Assembly: GCA_964034945.1 (NCBI GenBank)
Contig: OZ035962.1
Coordinates: 113,647,234-113,711,233, forward strand
Source of the DNA: Chrysopilus asiliformis
Taxonomy: Eukaryota; Arthropoda; Insecta; Diptera; Rhagionidae
DNA: 64,000 nucleotides
Reading direction: 5' to 3'
Part shown: piece after piece, positions 48,284 to 60,988 of the stretch
How positions within the stretch are numbered: the first letter of the stretch is position 1
Layout of the letters: each line of letters opens with the position of its first letter
The notes under the pieces: generated by a model
Seen by the model: only the letters and a program-made list of their open reading frames with translations
Databases searched by the model: none
What the model was told of the DNA's origin: nothing
Position numbers and translations under genes: made by a program

Positions 48284-49423
48284 TAAAGATATAAATATAT
48301 ATAATAAGCGAAAAATAATCATCTAATTTTTTATTTACGGAAGACTGTTACAAATAACGAATAGGCAAAAATCGATTACATCAAACCTCTCCATGTTTTA
48401 TTTGAATTCCATTTAAAATATTATATTAACACGAATTCGAAAAGAAAAAAATACTTTTTCAGCTAAGTTTTCCGAAAGGTAATCTGTAGAATACCTAATT
48501 TCCTTTTAATCAAAGTGAATATGAATAAATGTTATCAAGAGAGTGAACATCATATTCAAGAGCCTTAGAGGACAAGCATCTTACCTCCTATAATATTGAT
48601 TTTGTCTCGGTATCAAAAGTTTTGCTTAAGTGCTATTTTGTCCTTTCCTCAATTTAATTTTGACTTAATGAAATAAATTTAATTAAATCTTAATCAAAAG
48701 ATCCTCGAAACCCTATTCTCCTCGCACTATACATATTTTGTACAAATAAATGTTTGTTATTATATGGATTTGTATAGACACTGCAAAATAAATACGTTTT
48801 TCTATCATCTTTTTTCTCATCTAACAAATTAGCTGTTCATTCTTAATGTGAATTTGAACGTGAGAATTTATCCCATTCCGTTTTACTTTGGCACATACTC
48901 TTGTTGCAGAAGCAATAAAATCGTTCAATTAACTTAATGAGATACTAACTAAACCAATTGAAGATCATGCTTTGAATGTACATTAATATCTTGCCGAGAG
49001 ACTTAAGGTACAAAAAAATGTAGTAAAAATGTTAGCTATTATTAAGCAACTAAGTACATAACTAAACTAATTTTTTTTTATAAAAACTGGTTGTTTTAAA
49101 AAATATAGTGGAACCTTGGTTCGTGAACTTAATCGCTTCTCTATCACTATTTAACCGTTAGTGCTACTACCTTTGAATCTTCAGATGAAATATAAATAAT
49201 TAAATTTGGCATCTAACAGAAAGAAATTCGGGGAAAAAAAACTGGCTCGGAAAACAGTTTTCCGTGTAATTTTTTTAAAACTGACTCTGATGTGGACGAA
49301 AAATTTTTCAAGCGACCAAAGAAAAAACCAAAATATTGCTGAGCTCGTTGCCTGCTTCTCTCAACAATCTGATCGCAATCGAGGGGGAGCTGAAAATGTA
49401 GCTACGCCACTGCTGGTTTATCT
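48284..49423. other. gene-free stretch
   Basis: AT-rich. A phrase AGTGGAACCTTGGTTCGTGA near 49109 resembles a lone pogo-type terminal repeat. No gene was found. Confidence 0.45.
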
Positions 49424-49538
49424 GGGGCCTATTATGGAATACAATTGTAATCTTGGCGATCAGTAATTGTGTTTTCTACTAACAACAACAGGCGAAACCC
49501 GATCGTTACGATTACTATCGTATCTCATAATAGGCCCC
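49424..49538. mobile_element. decayed hairpin MITE with ACTAACAACAACA core
   Basis: Ends GGGGCCTATTATG and CATAATAGGCCCC are perfect inverted repeats. The core TGTTTTCTACTAACAACAAC corresponds to the shared core of the family. Stem pairing is weaker than in the other copies and no clean 3-bp duplication is seen. Confidence 0.6.
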
Positions 49539-51193
49539 CTTACAATTATACAAAAATGAAATATATTGTAGTCCAAATATTTCAAATGAAAAGCGGGAGC
49601 TACCAGAGTATCACCACATTGTGATTATTTTGTGAAAAATTGTCTCACTGACGATGTCTGAAAAATCGACAGTTGGTAATCAGGATTAACTACTTTAGGC
49701 GGTTCTGCTCCAGTAAACTTAAGCCCCGTTTATATGAAAAGCCAACTTATATGAACTCAAGGTGTTTTAATTAGTTCGCATAAACGTGCCTCTAAAACTA
49801 AAAACGTAACTTAAATTAAGTTAAAAAGTTATTTATCTTTTTTTATGTCTGGCTTATAAAACCAATTTTACGTAAACTTTTTATCATTTTTATTGAGAGA
49901 TAAAAATAGTAGGCGATAAATTTAATTTAACTCTAACTTTTTTTTTTTTTTTTGTTGAGTTCCAAAGACCTGCTTCTTTTCCGTGGGAATTGTATGCGGT
50001 TACTAAGAATATTGTCAAAAAAAAACCCATTGTGGATTGTCTTCTTGATTGCTAAACAAAGCCTAAGGAGTAATTTCACTTAACCAATTTACCAAGCAAA
50101 AAGGTAATCAAAGTAAAATTTTACCATGTAAAAGTATCAGAAGGTTTATTCCCGGAATTAAATAGCAAAACCCCTAATCTCTAATTGCTAACGTCTCCTT
50201 TCTTTTATTCTTTCATTAAATGCTATTGTCTATGAACTACTTATATATAAATTCATATTTTGCTAAAACTTTTTTAAATGCTATTGTCTATTCTCAGATA
50301 AATTCCAAACAGTTACGATAACAAAAAGTTTCCCAGTTTCCATACCACCATCAAATCACCTTTTCTGCTATGTTTTTCAAATTTGGCTACAATTTCGGTT
50401 GCCAAGGAAAAAGTATAGAAGCAAAAATATCTTCCTATTTCCAAACACTGTTCCTTGGTGAAAATATGGAAAAAGACGACACGAAAACATTAAATCGAAA
50501 TAATTTGGAGCACAAGTCGTAAAACGTATTACCATCAAAAATGAATTTCTTGCTCTACTGATCTCCTTCGAGTTTTGAGTTTATATACTTTAGTTGGACC
50601 ATCAGAATCCACGCAATGGTAGGATCTTCTACATTCTCCTCGAGCATTCGCAATATAAGAGGATACATCATTATTAGATGGACCGGAAAGTTAATTTAGA
50701 ATTTTAAGATACATTTTTTTTTATTCTTATTTTATGGATGGTAATTTCGTATATGATTATTAATATATTTATCAAAATATACAGTATGGTTCTCAAACCA
50801 TCTACAGTGCAACTTGTAGCGAAATTTATAGGTAGAGATTATTGAAGCTAGAATAACTAGCTAAAATAACTAACTAGAATAACTAATAAATCAGTGATCA
50901 TTAGGGATATGAAGCAGAGCATATTTTATTGTGAAGCGTTAAACACATGGAAGATAGATAGATGATGTCGTAACACTAGAGCTAGTAAAGGAAAAATGAT
51001 TCGTAAAGCATGCTACAGACAGAGCTACATGTCCGTAGACATGTCTGTGAAAACTGAATTTTAAGCGTCTGTAGGCTGGTAGACAGACGGTTGAGCTAAT
51101 GTCGACAAAATCAAAATATTTTGAATTTCTGGGGGCGTGGCTTCAAGTTTGGCTACATGTCTTAGCGTCAGATTACATTTGGCTTAAGTAAGC
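49539..51193. other. gene-free stretch
   Basis: AT-rich. An imperfect palindrome around 51010-51080 repeats CTACATGTC / GACATGTCTGT and GTCTGTAGGCTGGTAGACAG. No gene was found. Confidence 0.45.
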
Positions 51194-51568
51194 CGGCAAC
51201 TTTTGGGCTTAATAAGCCAATGTGCTTACATTTGTGGCTTAAATAAGCCAATCCTGTTTGCATATGCTACACAAGTTTACATGTGTGTGTGTGGACTCAA
51301 CATCAGTCGTCCTTCAGTTGTCAGACAGTTAGCATGGGAAAAACCATTGAAATTGCTGCTGAAAAACCATTGAAATTGCTGATACTTCCCAAGATCTTTA
51401 CCTGCTGACGGTCAGAACAAAAATGATTTCTGCCTACTACTTTTCCCAAACCGGTTCACACGGTTTGCATGTATGCAGATTGTCGATAAGCCATGATTTC
51501 GAGTGGCAACTTTTCCCTCCTCAGTCGTTTCTCCCAAAAATCGGCTTAAGTAAGCCCGAAAGTTGCCG
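51194..51568. mobile_element. 375-bp TIR element CGGCAACTTTTGGGCTTAAT
   Basis: The left end CGGCAACTTTTGGGCTTA matches the complement of the right end, which reads TAAGCCCGAAAGTTGCCG. GGCTTAAGTAAGCC-type words are repeated inside both ends. There is no ORF. The family is not recognised. Confidence 0.6.
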
Positions 51569-53304
51569 TGTGTAATATCGCGCTTAGGCTAACAGCACGG
51601 TAGCGTTGTGGCGTAAAATAGGGAGCGGCGTAGTTTGTATAAGAAAGTCATGTGATTTTTACATCAGTTATACTCATTGTTTAATCCAAAAATCCCTCAG
51701 GAATAATAAAATAGCCAAAAATTGCTAAATACAAAAAATTAGAGATTTATAAAAAGCTAAATAATTATATTTTCCGGGGGACCCAATCTTTTCTTATTGT
51801 GGGACGACTTAAACCGGAAATACGGGAAACTTTTGTTGTCCTTGTGAAGCGAAAAGCTATAAAAAAGTTTTAGCAAAATATGAATTTTGTTCCAGTTTTT
51901 CTCGCTCCTGGAGTTTGTTTTAATTTTTTTGGTCAATACTGTTCTCTGTTGGTAGCGATTTTAATTCGTTTTATGCCTCCAGGACCAATTTTAAATGAGT
52001 ATCGCCCCGAGTGAATGAGATGTTATAGAGAGCTTGAGACTCATAATTTATATTCGCATAATATTGGAGCATGTTCTACATATTTTATCTGCGTACAATT
52101 CAAAGGTATAACTCAAAATGATGACTATATTGGGATTTCTATCCTGATGAAATGAAAATGTCTATTTTGTGAAAGATATGAAACTTTTCCCTAGAATATT
52201 ATCCAGGCACAAAGTGGTCCATCCCAGTTATTTCTACCGTACAATTTTTTTTTTATCATCATCATGTCCTTTAGCGACAGGATACAGTCATCACAGAACG
52301 CAAATTCAACTGGCAAATGGGACAAAAACCTGGTTGAGACCGAGGGTGGATCTACCCAACGGTTATGAGAGTATACAGAAGGAACATGATGGTATTTGCA
52401 AATTACATGGCAGTAGAACTACGTGACAATCGTTCCGTTCAAAATAAAAAAAGGACGGTTGGTTTTCCTTTTTTGGTAAGGTGTTGAAGCTGGTAACTGG
52501 AAAGGATCCCACATTCAAATACAAAAGGGATACAGGAACACTTCACAACTAGCTTCATCATGCCAAAAGCCATCGGAGTTTTACAATGAAGAAATTGAAA
52601 TTGAACTCGAAATGGGTTATTTTGTTCGAAAGTGATGGCGAAAAGATGAAAACTGAGAGAATTCTGTAAAACAAATGGGTGATCTCTGCACGATATACCT
52701 ATTCAAAATTTACATATTGTGTTTGAGAAACTAAAAGGATTAAGCATAAAATTTGAAAAAATCACCATTAGAGATTGTGAAAAAATTCTTTCGCATGATA
52801 AAAATTTTGTTATCAGGATATAAATGCAGAATCAAAAGTCTGGGAGAATCATTGAAAAATTCCACGAAAATTAACGATATTAAAAAAGTTATATATAGAA
52901 TCAAATCATAAAAAAATCAACTCTACTTGTTTAGTAAACCGCTTGTATCGCATAGAATATGTCGTTGTATCAAAAAGTTAATTACACAAGTGCATTTGGG
53001 ATGTCGAAAAATGTTGATATCCGCCTGTCTATCCGCATGTCATTTCGAAAACTCTTGAACGAAATGAGCTAAAGAATTCAAATTTATCATATATCTATTT
53101 CCCGAAAAAAGGTAATGAACTAAAAAGCTTTTTTTTCGGAAAGGTGCTAAATGGAAAAAAGGTTCCATATTGCGGATTCCAATTGAAATTCCCATTAGAC
53201 TGCATTTCTAACAAAATCGGGTATGAAGTTCTCACATAGCGTATTAAGAACCTACAGTATTCCAAAGTGATCATATCAATTATTGTATATTTGATTACTA
53301 AAAA
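51569..53304. other. gene-free stretch
   Basis: I see no supportable gene. The 85-codon ORF at 52169-52426 has no family resemblance I can name and lacks neighbouring exons. Confidence 0.45.
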
Positions 53305-53634
53305 TCATACTAATATATAAAAATGAGTTGGTGTCTGTCTGTCTGTCTGCTCCTCTTTCACGCAAAAACGGCTGAACCGATTGACTTGAAATTTGGCATG
53401 AGTGTCTGTGGTAGTTCTGGTTCCAACATAGGCATACGGAAAAGTAGAGCGAGGGGTGGGGGGAGTAAGGGGAGGGGGTAAAGTGATTTCGAAACTTAGT
53501 TTTTGCGCTATGTTACCCTTTCGCGGGGAAACTACCGAGCCGATTGGCCTGAAGTTTAGCTCCAACATAAACCATAAAAAAAATAAAAAAAATTTGAAAA
53601 AACTTAACCCGGCAACGACGGGTATGCAAGCTAG
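53305..53634 (+). mobile_element. non-autonomous Helitron, copy 2 (330 bp)
   Basis: It has the same ends as 47840-48283: A|TCATACTAATATATAAAAAT at the 5' side and ACCCGGCAACGACGGGTATG-CAAG-CTAG|T at the 3' side. It lacks most of the second internal repeat of copy 1 and carries a longer CTGTCTGTCTGTCTG tract. It is in the same orientation and has no coding capacity. Confidence 0.82.
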
Positions 53635-56600
53635 TGAAAAATATAAATGATGTTTGTTTTTCGCCACGCTTTTTCTAATAACCGTTAGGATTCAGGGTCA
53701 CATTGGGTCCTTAAAGACGTCACAATTTTGTTCGTTATGATTTTTTTAGGCAAATATAACGCGGGCAACATGAAGAATGAATTGAATTTTCCGCTAAAGA
53801 AAACAATGCGGCTTATCCTTTTTCACTAAAATTTTACTTCCTTATCTCCAGACAAATAAGCTCCTACTGACATTGGGACAGCAAGGAATTGACGGTAGTG
53901 ATATTCTTATAGACGACTACCATGACATCGTTTTAGAAGAAGCGCTAGAATAGGAAGTGATAGTGAATCCTTTCGGGTATCTTTTTGTCTATTTCAATTG
54001 CTTCCAAGGGTACTCAAGTGTTTTATTGCTCTATTCCCGTGTGCGCGCACTTTGAAATGCAAAGTGGATATTGAATGAGAGAGTAGAATGCTAATTTTCA
54101 GGACTTTAAACTTTTTGTACGGATACATCTTTCTTCTCCTTTGGATTCTGTATGTTTGGCTGGATCTTCGGTTGTATATAAAAATTTGGAATTTGTGTTA
54201 AATGATATATTTTTTTTTGGAAAAGTAGGAGATTCTATGTAGTATTGGGAGAGAATTGCAAAAACAATGTCGTATTATATGTCAATTAGCATAAAAGTGA
54301 GTATTTCACATTTGACGCTAATTACCAGAGACCGGAAGTTCATGAAATTCGCATATTTGCTTATGTTACACAATTGAGCCTTTGGGACATCCGATTCATG
54401 AGTTTATAAAAAGGATGGTATCATTCTGCATGTTTTTAATATTTTCATACTTCGCATGAAATAGCATATAACTGCATATTTTGACTCTTGTGATTCAAGC
54501 ACGACCACATTTTCCGTGTACCATTTAATTATTTAATCCGTGTGTTCTTGGACGGGAAAAAAAATGTTACAGATCTGGGACACAATTTCGTCAAGTAAAT
54601 GAATAACTAGAAATGCAACCAGACGCTCAAAGAAACTAGTCAGACATTTTGTTTTTTTTTTGTATATATATATAATTGGCAATAATTATGGAAAAACAAA
54701 AAAAATATAAACAATTTTTATATAATTTTAAACTTTTCAATGCATCAAAATCCAATTAGAGTCACCTATTATAAATCCAACTGGAATTTTCCAAAATATA
54801 GGGTTCCATAGGATGCATTTCATCCTTTTCCAGTTTTGAATAATCGATTTTAAGTGTATATTTAAATACATAAACGAAAAAATCCGCCTTTTTTTTCTCC
54901 GTGTACCAACAGACCACCTCTTAAATTCTTTCCCAAAGTCAACGAATTTGTAGGGTGAAGTTTTCTTCAAACAGGATATTTATATTTACGTACAGGAATC
55001 TTAATACATCATAGAAATACCGTACGTACAATACTTCACGTTATGTGTTCATAAAAGGACATAAGTTGTCTTTTATAAAACTTATTTTTCAAAAAAAAAA
55101 TCTTTCTTTGAAAGGTGTTTTTGAAAAAGTTTGAAGGTTGGAATCTGTTTAAAAAGATTGGATTGGGTTGCCGGCAGAGCGGAGCGTCTAGTAATTGATT
55201 AAAAAAATGTGCAACACAACATACGATTATTTTTTTTTTTTTTTGGTAAAGAAATTATCTTTCAGTTTACCATCTGCTTCTAAGGTGTTGAATAAAATTG
55301 CAACAGAGTAGAACATCTGAATGCAGATCAACAGACATACCATTTTGCCATTACAGCAACACATATCCGACAAGAATAGTTATAACATTCAGACACACTT
55401 ACAAATGTTTGCTTAATCCTTTCAACCCTTTGAAGAACAAGTGAGTAACGACTACCCATTACATAGTGTTAGTTCAACTAACATAGTAACGAAGACAAGA
55501 TGAATTAAATAAAGTAACGGAAATGTGTAAAGTTTTAGTGTAATTCAAAACATAAAATTCGACATAGTGCAGAACTACAAAATTTAATTCAACTTTAAAC
55601 CCTTTTTTCCTAGTAGATAGACTACAAACAACCCTCTGATGAAAGGGTTTTAGTTTGGCTCTTTCATCTTGTAAAGCAAAAATAAAAAAAAGACCTCCAT
55701 TTACAAATATTTATCTGTGTAGGTATACCTCTTACTGCATATTTTGTAAGATGCTTTTAGCAATAAAGGGCTCGAATCGAAATTCTGCTGTGAACAGGTA
55801 GGATAAATGTTTGAATATTGACGGTGCACGTGCAGGTGTTTTGGTTGAGAGCGGGGCGATAATGGGGCAAAATGTGAAATTAGAGGTGAGAAGACGGTAG
55901 ATGAGAATTGAAAGCCATCACCGAAGAAGAGTATGAGAATGTAAAGTTTAAGTTACAAAAGTTTTAATTAATATCTAAAGTTAGATTTTGTGTGCAAATA
56001 CTTGTCTTTCTATGTTTTAGTACAACTGCTAAGTGGAAAACACCTTTTTGAAGTTGAGGTGAGTTAGTCTGGGATGGTTTAATCAACCCTTTCCTATTCA
56101 AAGTGTACTTCTCCTTGTCATTCAAGGATTCTAGTTGGGGTTTTGAAATCTTTTGGGTTTTTCATGTGAAGAATAAAAGGGGAAAACTGTTTTAATCTTG
56201 GTGCCATTTTGACTATTTGAAAAGTCACAAAGTATCAAAGTGCATGCCGGTAATCTTTTGAAGAGTTCTTCCTACTTCTTACCTCAACTCTGAATATATG
56301 TATTCAAAATTTACCACTTGGGGTTGTTTCCAATTGAGTTACAAGAATTTTCATATACTCTTATTTCAGTACCACGAAGACCATTTCAGAATTTCATGTT
56401 ATTTTAGTTTTATTTGTTCCTAAGAATAAGTTTTTGAATATATGTCATTAGAATTTGCATTTGTATTTGCTTTCGGAAATTGTGTAATGAAATTGACACT
56501 TGAGGTGTAAAGTTTAGCAATCATTGCTGTTTCTAATGACGGAATTCTCAAATTAAATCGAAAAGTTCCTTTTCCGCTACTTTCGTTGAAGATTTTTGGT

Positions 56601-57135
56601 GAAGGGGTAAACTTATATTCTAGAATCCGAAAATAGATGAGAATAAAATCCAATTAGTTAAAGTTACATATCGTCTTGAAATAGAATATTTTTGTTGAGG
56701 TTTGCGGTTAAATCGAAGGTGTGCTACATCAAAATAATTTAGAATTTACTGTTGAATAATTCAAAAAACTAAACCTCTCTTGCCATTCTCTTCAGATTGA
56801 ATCAAACATTAATTATTTTAGAAATTTTAATAGTAAATGTAACTATGATTAAATTTTTTGTGTTTTTAATTTAACCGAAATTTACCGCTTTTCTGATTTT
56901 TGATTTTCCGACCCACAGTTTGCCGCCCTGAAATTTACCACCCTTTTATTTTGGCACCCCCAAATTTGCCATCCTTCGATCTTGATGCCCTATAACCAAA
57001 TTAGCCGTATCTCAAATTTAACGTGCCAGACAAGAGGGGTTCTTGCAATTGTGCATAATTTAGAAAAAAATTATTTGTACACAGCAAATATTTTTTCACT
57101 CTATATGAGAATCATATAAAAGTATATTAGATTTA
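53635..57135. other. gene-free stretch
   Basis: 3.5 kb of AT-rich sequence with no supported gene. 55140-55195 ends GGAGCGTCTAGTAAT after GCCGGC and could be a decayed Helitron end. 56895-57020 is a degenerate run of AAATTTGCC/AAATTTACC words. 54659-54672 is a short TA repeat. Confidence 0.45.
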
Positions 57136-57242
57136 CAGCCTTATTCTAGCTACGGTCACTAGTCACAACTCGGTCACAAGAGCCTCAAATTCTATGGACT
57201 TGTGACTTGTGACTTAAGTATCACAACGCCAGAATACGGCTG
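57136..57242. mobile_element. 107-bp palindromic MITE with TTA duplication
   Basis: The ends CAGCCTTATTCTAG and CCAGAATACGGCTG are imperfect inverted repeats. The arms carry GTCACTAGTCACAACT and its approximate complement. TTA flanks both sides. TTA duplication fits PIF/Harbinger-type insertion. There is no ORF. Confidence 0.65.
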
Positions 57243-57254
57243 TTAGTATACCGT

Positions 57255-57475
57255 TTGCAACGCATCGAACCATCGTCGGACACAAAAATGAACTATACCA
57301 GGGTATTTGGGATAACAAAAGATTTTGATTTTCATCTGTCTGTCCGTCTGTTCTTTTGTGTATCCGCCAACACCATAACTTCCGAAAGGCGTGAGCTAGA
57401 GACTTGAAATCTGGTGCAGACAAGTTTCTCGTAAAAAGCAAGACTAAGTTCTTGAACGGGCAAAATCTGACAATT
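57255..57475 (+). repeat. interspersed repeat with CTGTCTGTCCGTCTG tract
   Basis: It contains ACCAGGGTATTTGGGATAAC, a CTGTCTGTCCGTCTG tract and GAGCTAGAGACTTGAAATCT, and ends near TCTTGAACGGGCAAAATCTG. It is the plus-strand counterpart of 39505-39725 in Pgi intron 1. Confidence 0.65.
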
Positions 57476-60089
57476 CTACTTTATTTAACTAGATGTTTGT
57501 TAGAAATTCTAAGTAGATTTTATAGTTAAAACGTTTAATTAGATTTTTAACTACTGAAAATAAAGTTCAAATTTAGTAATAACCTATTATACTAAATTTC
57601 AAGATATAATTAATAACCTAAATTATAGCATTTAAAAAAAATTCAATATATTTTACTGGACTGCACATAGCTTTGATCAGATGTCCTTTCGAATAATATT
57701 CTGTTAACTGCACTATGACTAAACATTGCATTTATCTTGTGGTTTCCGCCACATAAATCTTGGTTGCTTCTGTAGTCAAATGATAAATTCGTGCATGCAC
57801 TGCAGATTAATATTCAGAATTCATGGAAATTCCAGATCTTGAGACTTAGCAATGCAACAACTTTTAGTGTCTGTGACCGTAGATGAGCACTAACAATAAT
57901 TAGAAATTCAGGCATTATAATTGGTCGTCCCTGAAGAAGACACCTGACCGTCACTGTTGAACACCATGATTCATTGCATCTTCTCTATTTAGAAGCTTAC
58001 AGGACTCTAAATTCATCAAGAAATAAGGGATAATGGCGAAGTAGATAAAGGTTCAAGCCCAATGGCAATTACGTTTCAACACCTTCACAGTAATTTAACC
58101 TGACACTTGACATCAATCTTGTTGCCTGTGGCCTCATGTCTGTCATTTATCCAATGCTCAGGAACTTGAGGACAATCACATCGTCGATGTTTGCAGTAAA
58201 CACGCAGAACAACCGCCGGACTCGGAATTTCCAATTTCTTGAGTACAAGTAAAGAGTAAATTTATGTTTATTCTTTATGTCAAAAACTTTCATCACCATC
58301 ATATCGAGACGACAAAACGAACGAAACACAACATAAATTATTATACAAAAGAAATTCGAGATGGTTTCATGTGTAAACTTTTTTATTAAGTCAACCCGGA
58401 TAAGAATAATTGAATGGGTGCACAAATTACTTCAAATAGGTAAATTATTTTCATGAAAAGAAAACATCACAAAAAAAGTCTGCAAAATTTGGTCTTCACT
58501 AGATTATGGCATTCCAACAATTTCTCTTAAAAACTTTCGCTTTAAAATAAATCTTATTTTTCTTAAATCAACTTAACAATGAATTTAACATAATAAAAAA
58601 CATGTTTTTGCACTATTTTTCTAAAAAAAAGTGTGTATAAAAAGGGCAAAAAATTGAATTTTTCACAAATAACCGATTTGTCAACAAATCACTAATCAGG
58701 AGCTTTTTTTCAAAGCAGTGAGAATCTTTACAGAAAACCAAATTTTTGACAAAGAAAAGGCTAGGGATTTTTTTTTCGAATATAATTTGTAAAATTGCTA
58801 ATTTGATCTGCAAAATAGTGAATCTATTATAGTAATTTAGAGAATTATACAATAAACATGCCTATAAGAATTCCCATTAAATTTATAAATAAAGTTTATC
58901 TCAAATATATTTTTCGGAATATTTTTCGGAATTTATTGAAAGCTCAAAGTTAAAACTCCAGATTCACCCAAAAAATATTTTGAAGGGATTTAACTAATCT
59001 TTAGTGGGGAAATAGGGAGAAAAGTTGAGAACTAGTGAATATAGTCTCAAAGGGGTTTGCCGAAATCTTAAACATATCACTGGAATACGTATTCACTGCT
59101 CCACATCCGTGTCGAAAATTAGCGGGCCGGAAAAAAATAACTGAAAAGAAAGCAGGGGGCCATTTAGAACTTGATTGATTATTTATTACAGCATCATCCA
59201 TGTGTACACCAAGAAATTCACTTCCACTGGTAGAATAGCAGATTTTTAAGATGTATTTCTGTTTCTGCCAAGTGAGATTTCTTTCGATTTGATGAAATCA
59301 AATCCTATCGTCATTTGTTTGAAATACAGGTATTCATTTGAAACACAGGGAGCAAAAATTACGAGACCCCGCTGTTGTTTTTATTTTATCCCTCACAAAA
59401 GCCTTAACTATAGAAAAACACAATATCATTTCAGTAGGTAACAGGAAATAGTTGTCATTGGCCAAATATCCTAGGACCTTAGTCAGTGGTGCTATATTGT
59501 ACGATTTTTCCCCTTTCGTGGAATTTCTCGTTAAATTTTTTTTTGTGTTTTCGTGAAGTTTACGGATGTGAATGTAGATTTTTTATGCACAAGAATCGGT
59601 TGCCTATTCGAAAATTTGTTCCTGCGGCACATCTTTTCAAGACATATATTTTTAAATTTTTTCAAGAGTTCCAATGAGTGTAAAACACTATAAAAAGAGG
59701 CTCTGCACAAATATCCTTGATAATCGATATAAGCCATAGGATTGTGGCCCTTTTCTAAAGCGGTGATTTTCTCAGGCGAAGTTTTGAACCAATTAAAATT
59801 CGCTGCATCCAAAAACCAAGATGGAAGACGGGGCAAAACATGGAATTACCTACTCTTCTCTTACAACTGTGAGGACTTAAATTTCAGAGTATATTTTATC
59901 TTGACACGCGATAATTTGCGCCTGCGGCAGGATTTTGATTTGCTTTGCGATTTTTTTTCTTATTTAAACTCGCAGTACTGAAAATTTAAGAATTTTGTAG
60001 GATTGTCGTGGAAAAAAAGTATTTTGTTTCCGGTCGTGAAGTTTTTGCAACTGAACGTTAGGCAAAATTGGAGTGGTGCTCCGTAACTT
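57476..60089. other. gene-free stretch
   Basis: AT-rich with only chance ORFs. Around 59315-59350 the phrase GAAATACAGGTATTCATTTG is repeated in degenerate tandem. Confidence 0.45.
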
Positions 60090-60354
60090 CACTCAGAAAA
60101 ATGTCCAGGTCAACTTTTTGTCAGGTTAACTCTGACCTTACAGAGGTGTCTGTAAGCCAGCTAGCGGTCAGAGTTAACCTATCTAAGGTCAACTCGTGCA
60201 GCTCCCAATGCCCTACTTCACCTGCTGGTGGCTTAATTTCAGAATTTCTCCGACCACAGGTCAACTCAGTTTTACTTGCCCACATGCAGCGTGCCTGCCC
60301 GAGGCCAATTACGCCGTATGTAGGTCGTCGAGTTAGCCCCCATTTTTCTGAGTG
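60090..60354. mobile_element. TIR element CACTCAGAAAAATG (about 265 bp)
   Basis: CACTCAGAAAAATG at the left and CATTTTTCTGAGTG at the right are perfect inverted repeats. The interior contains AGGTTAACTCTGACC against GGTCAGAGTTAACC, and several AGGTCAACT words. The 149-codon ORF over it (60068-60517) comes from the element. The family is unassigned. Confidence 0.7.
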
Positions 60355-60549
60355 TTGGTTTCAGCGTTTTCGAGTTAGAAGAAAAAGCAGTGTTAGCTGT
60401 CTCTGTTTCGACCAAAATAATTGCGAAAAGGAGATAGCGAATATCACTTTTTCTTCTTCAAGCGCGATTTCAAAACAAGCGCTTGAAACAAGCTACGGAA
60501 TAACACTCCTGGTTTAAGTAGGTCATCAGATCCGATCTCTCGTCTATCT

Positions 60550-60988
60550 CTTAAGCTGTATAGACATTGGTCAAGTAGACTGAAAGCAAGTATTGTAAAA
60601 ATACAGAGGATTTGAGATATTTTGGATCGCTTGCTAATGTGTGATTAACTTGCTTTCAGTCATTGAAACGAGTAGAAAGGTTTTCTACGGTTCTTTGTGG
60701 GTGTGTTTGGATTAACTTCATATATTTGCTGTTTTGCCGGAGAACGTCGTGATATCTTATAGAAAAACAACACGAATATAAAAAACTCTTTGGGAAACAA
60801 ACAGTTTTAAGTAAAAAAATTTTTTGACAAAAAAAAGTGTCGTAATATTTTTTTCAGAAAATTTTAGGTTATGTTTTCGTTTAGTTGCCATTCAACTTGA
60901 AACAGAAAATTGAAACGTGCGGATAGCTGAATCTGGCTGAATCATTTAATTGCTTTCAATCTACTTGACCAATGTTAATGCCGCTTTA
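60550..60988. mobile_element. TIR element with TTGGTCAAGTAGACTGAAAG ends (about 440 bp)
   Basis: CATTGGTCAAGTAGACTGAAAG near 60565 is answered by CTTTCAATCTACTTGACCAATG, which ends at 60974. A weaker symmetry extends outward about 15 bases (CTTAAGCTGTATAGA against TTAATGCCGCTTTAG). An internal AACTTGCTTTCAGTCA near 60647 is a partial third copy. No ORF was found. Confidence 0.65.

Noticed and set aside
52169..52426. 85-codon ORF
   Set aside because: No recognisable motif and no continuation in neighbouring frames, so it is not supported as a gene or pseudogene.
60068..60517. 149-codon ORF
   Set aside because: It starts and runs through the TIR element at 60090-60354. The amino-acid sequence has no protein family character.
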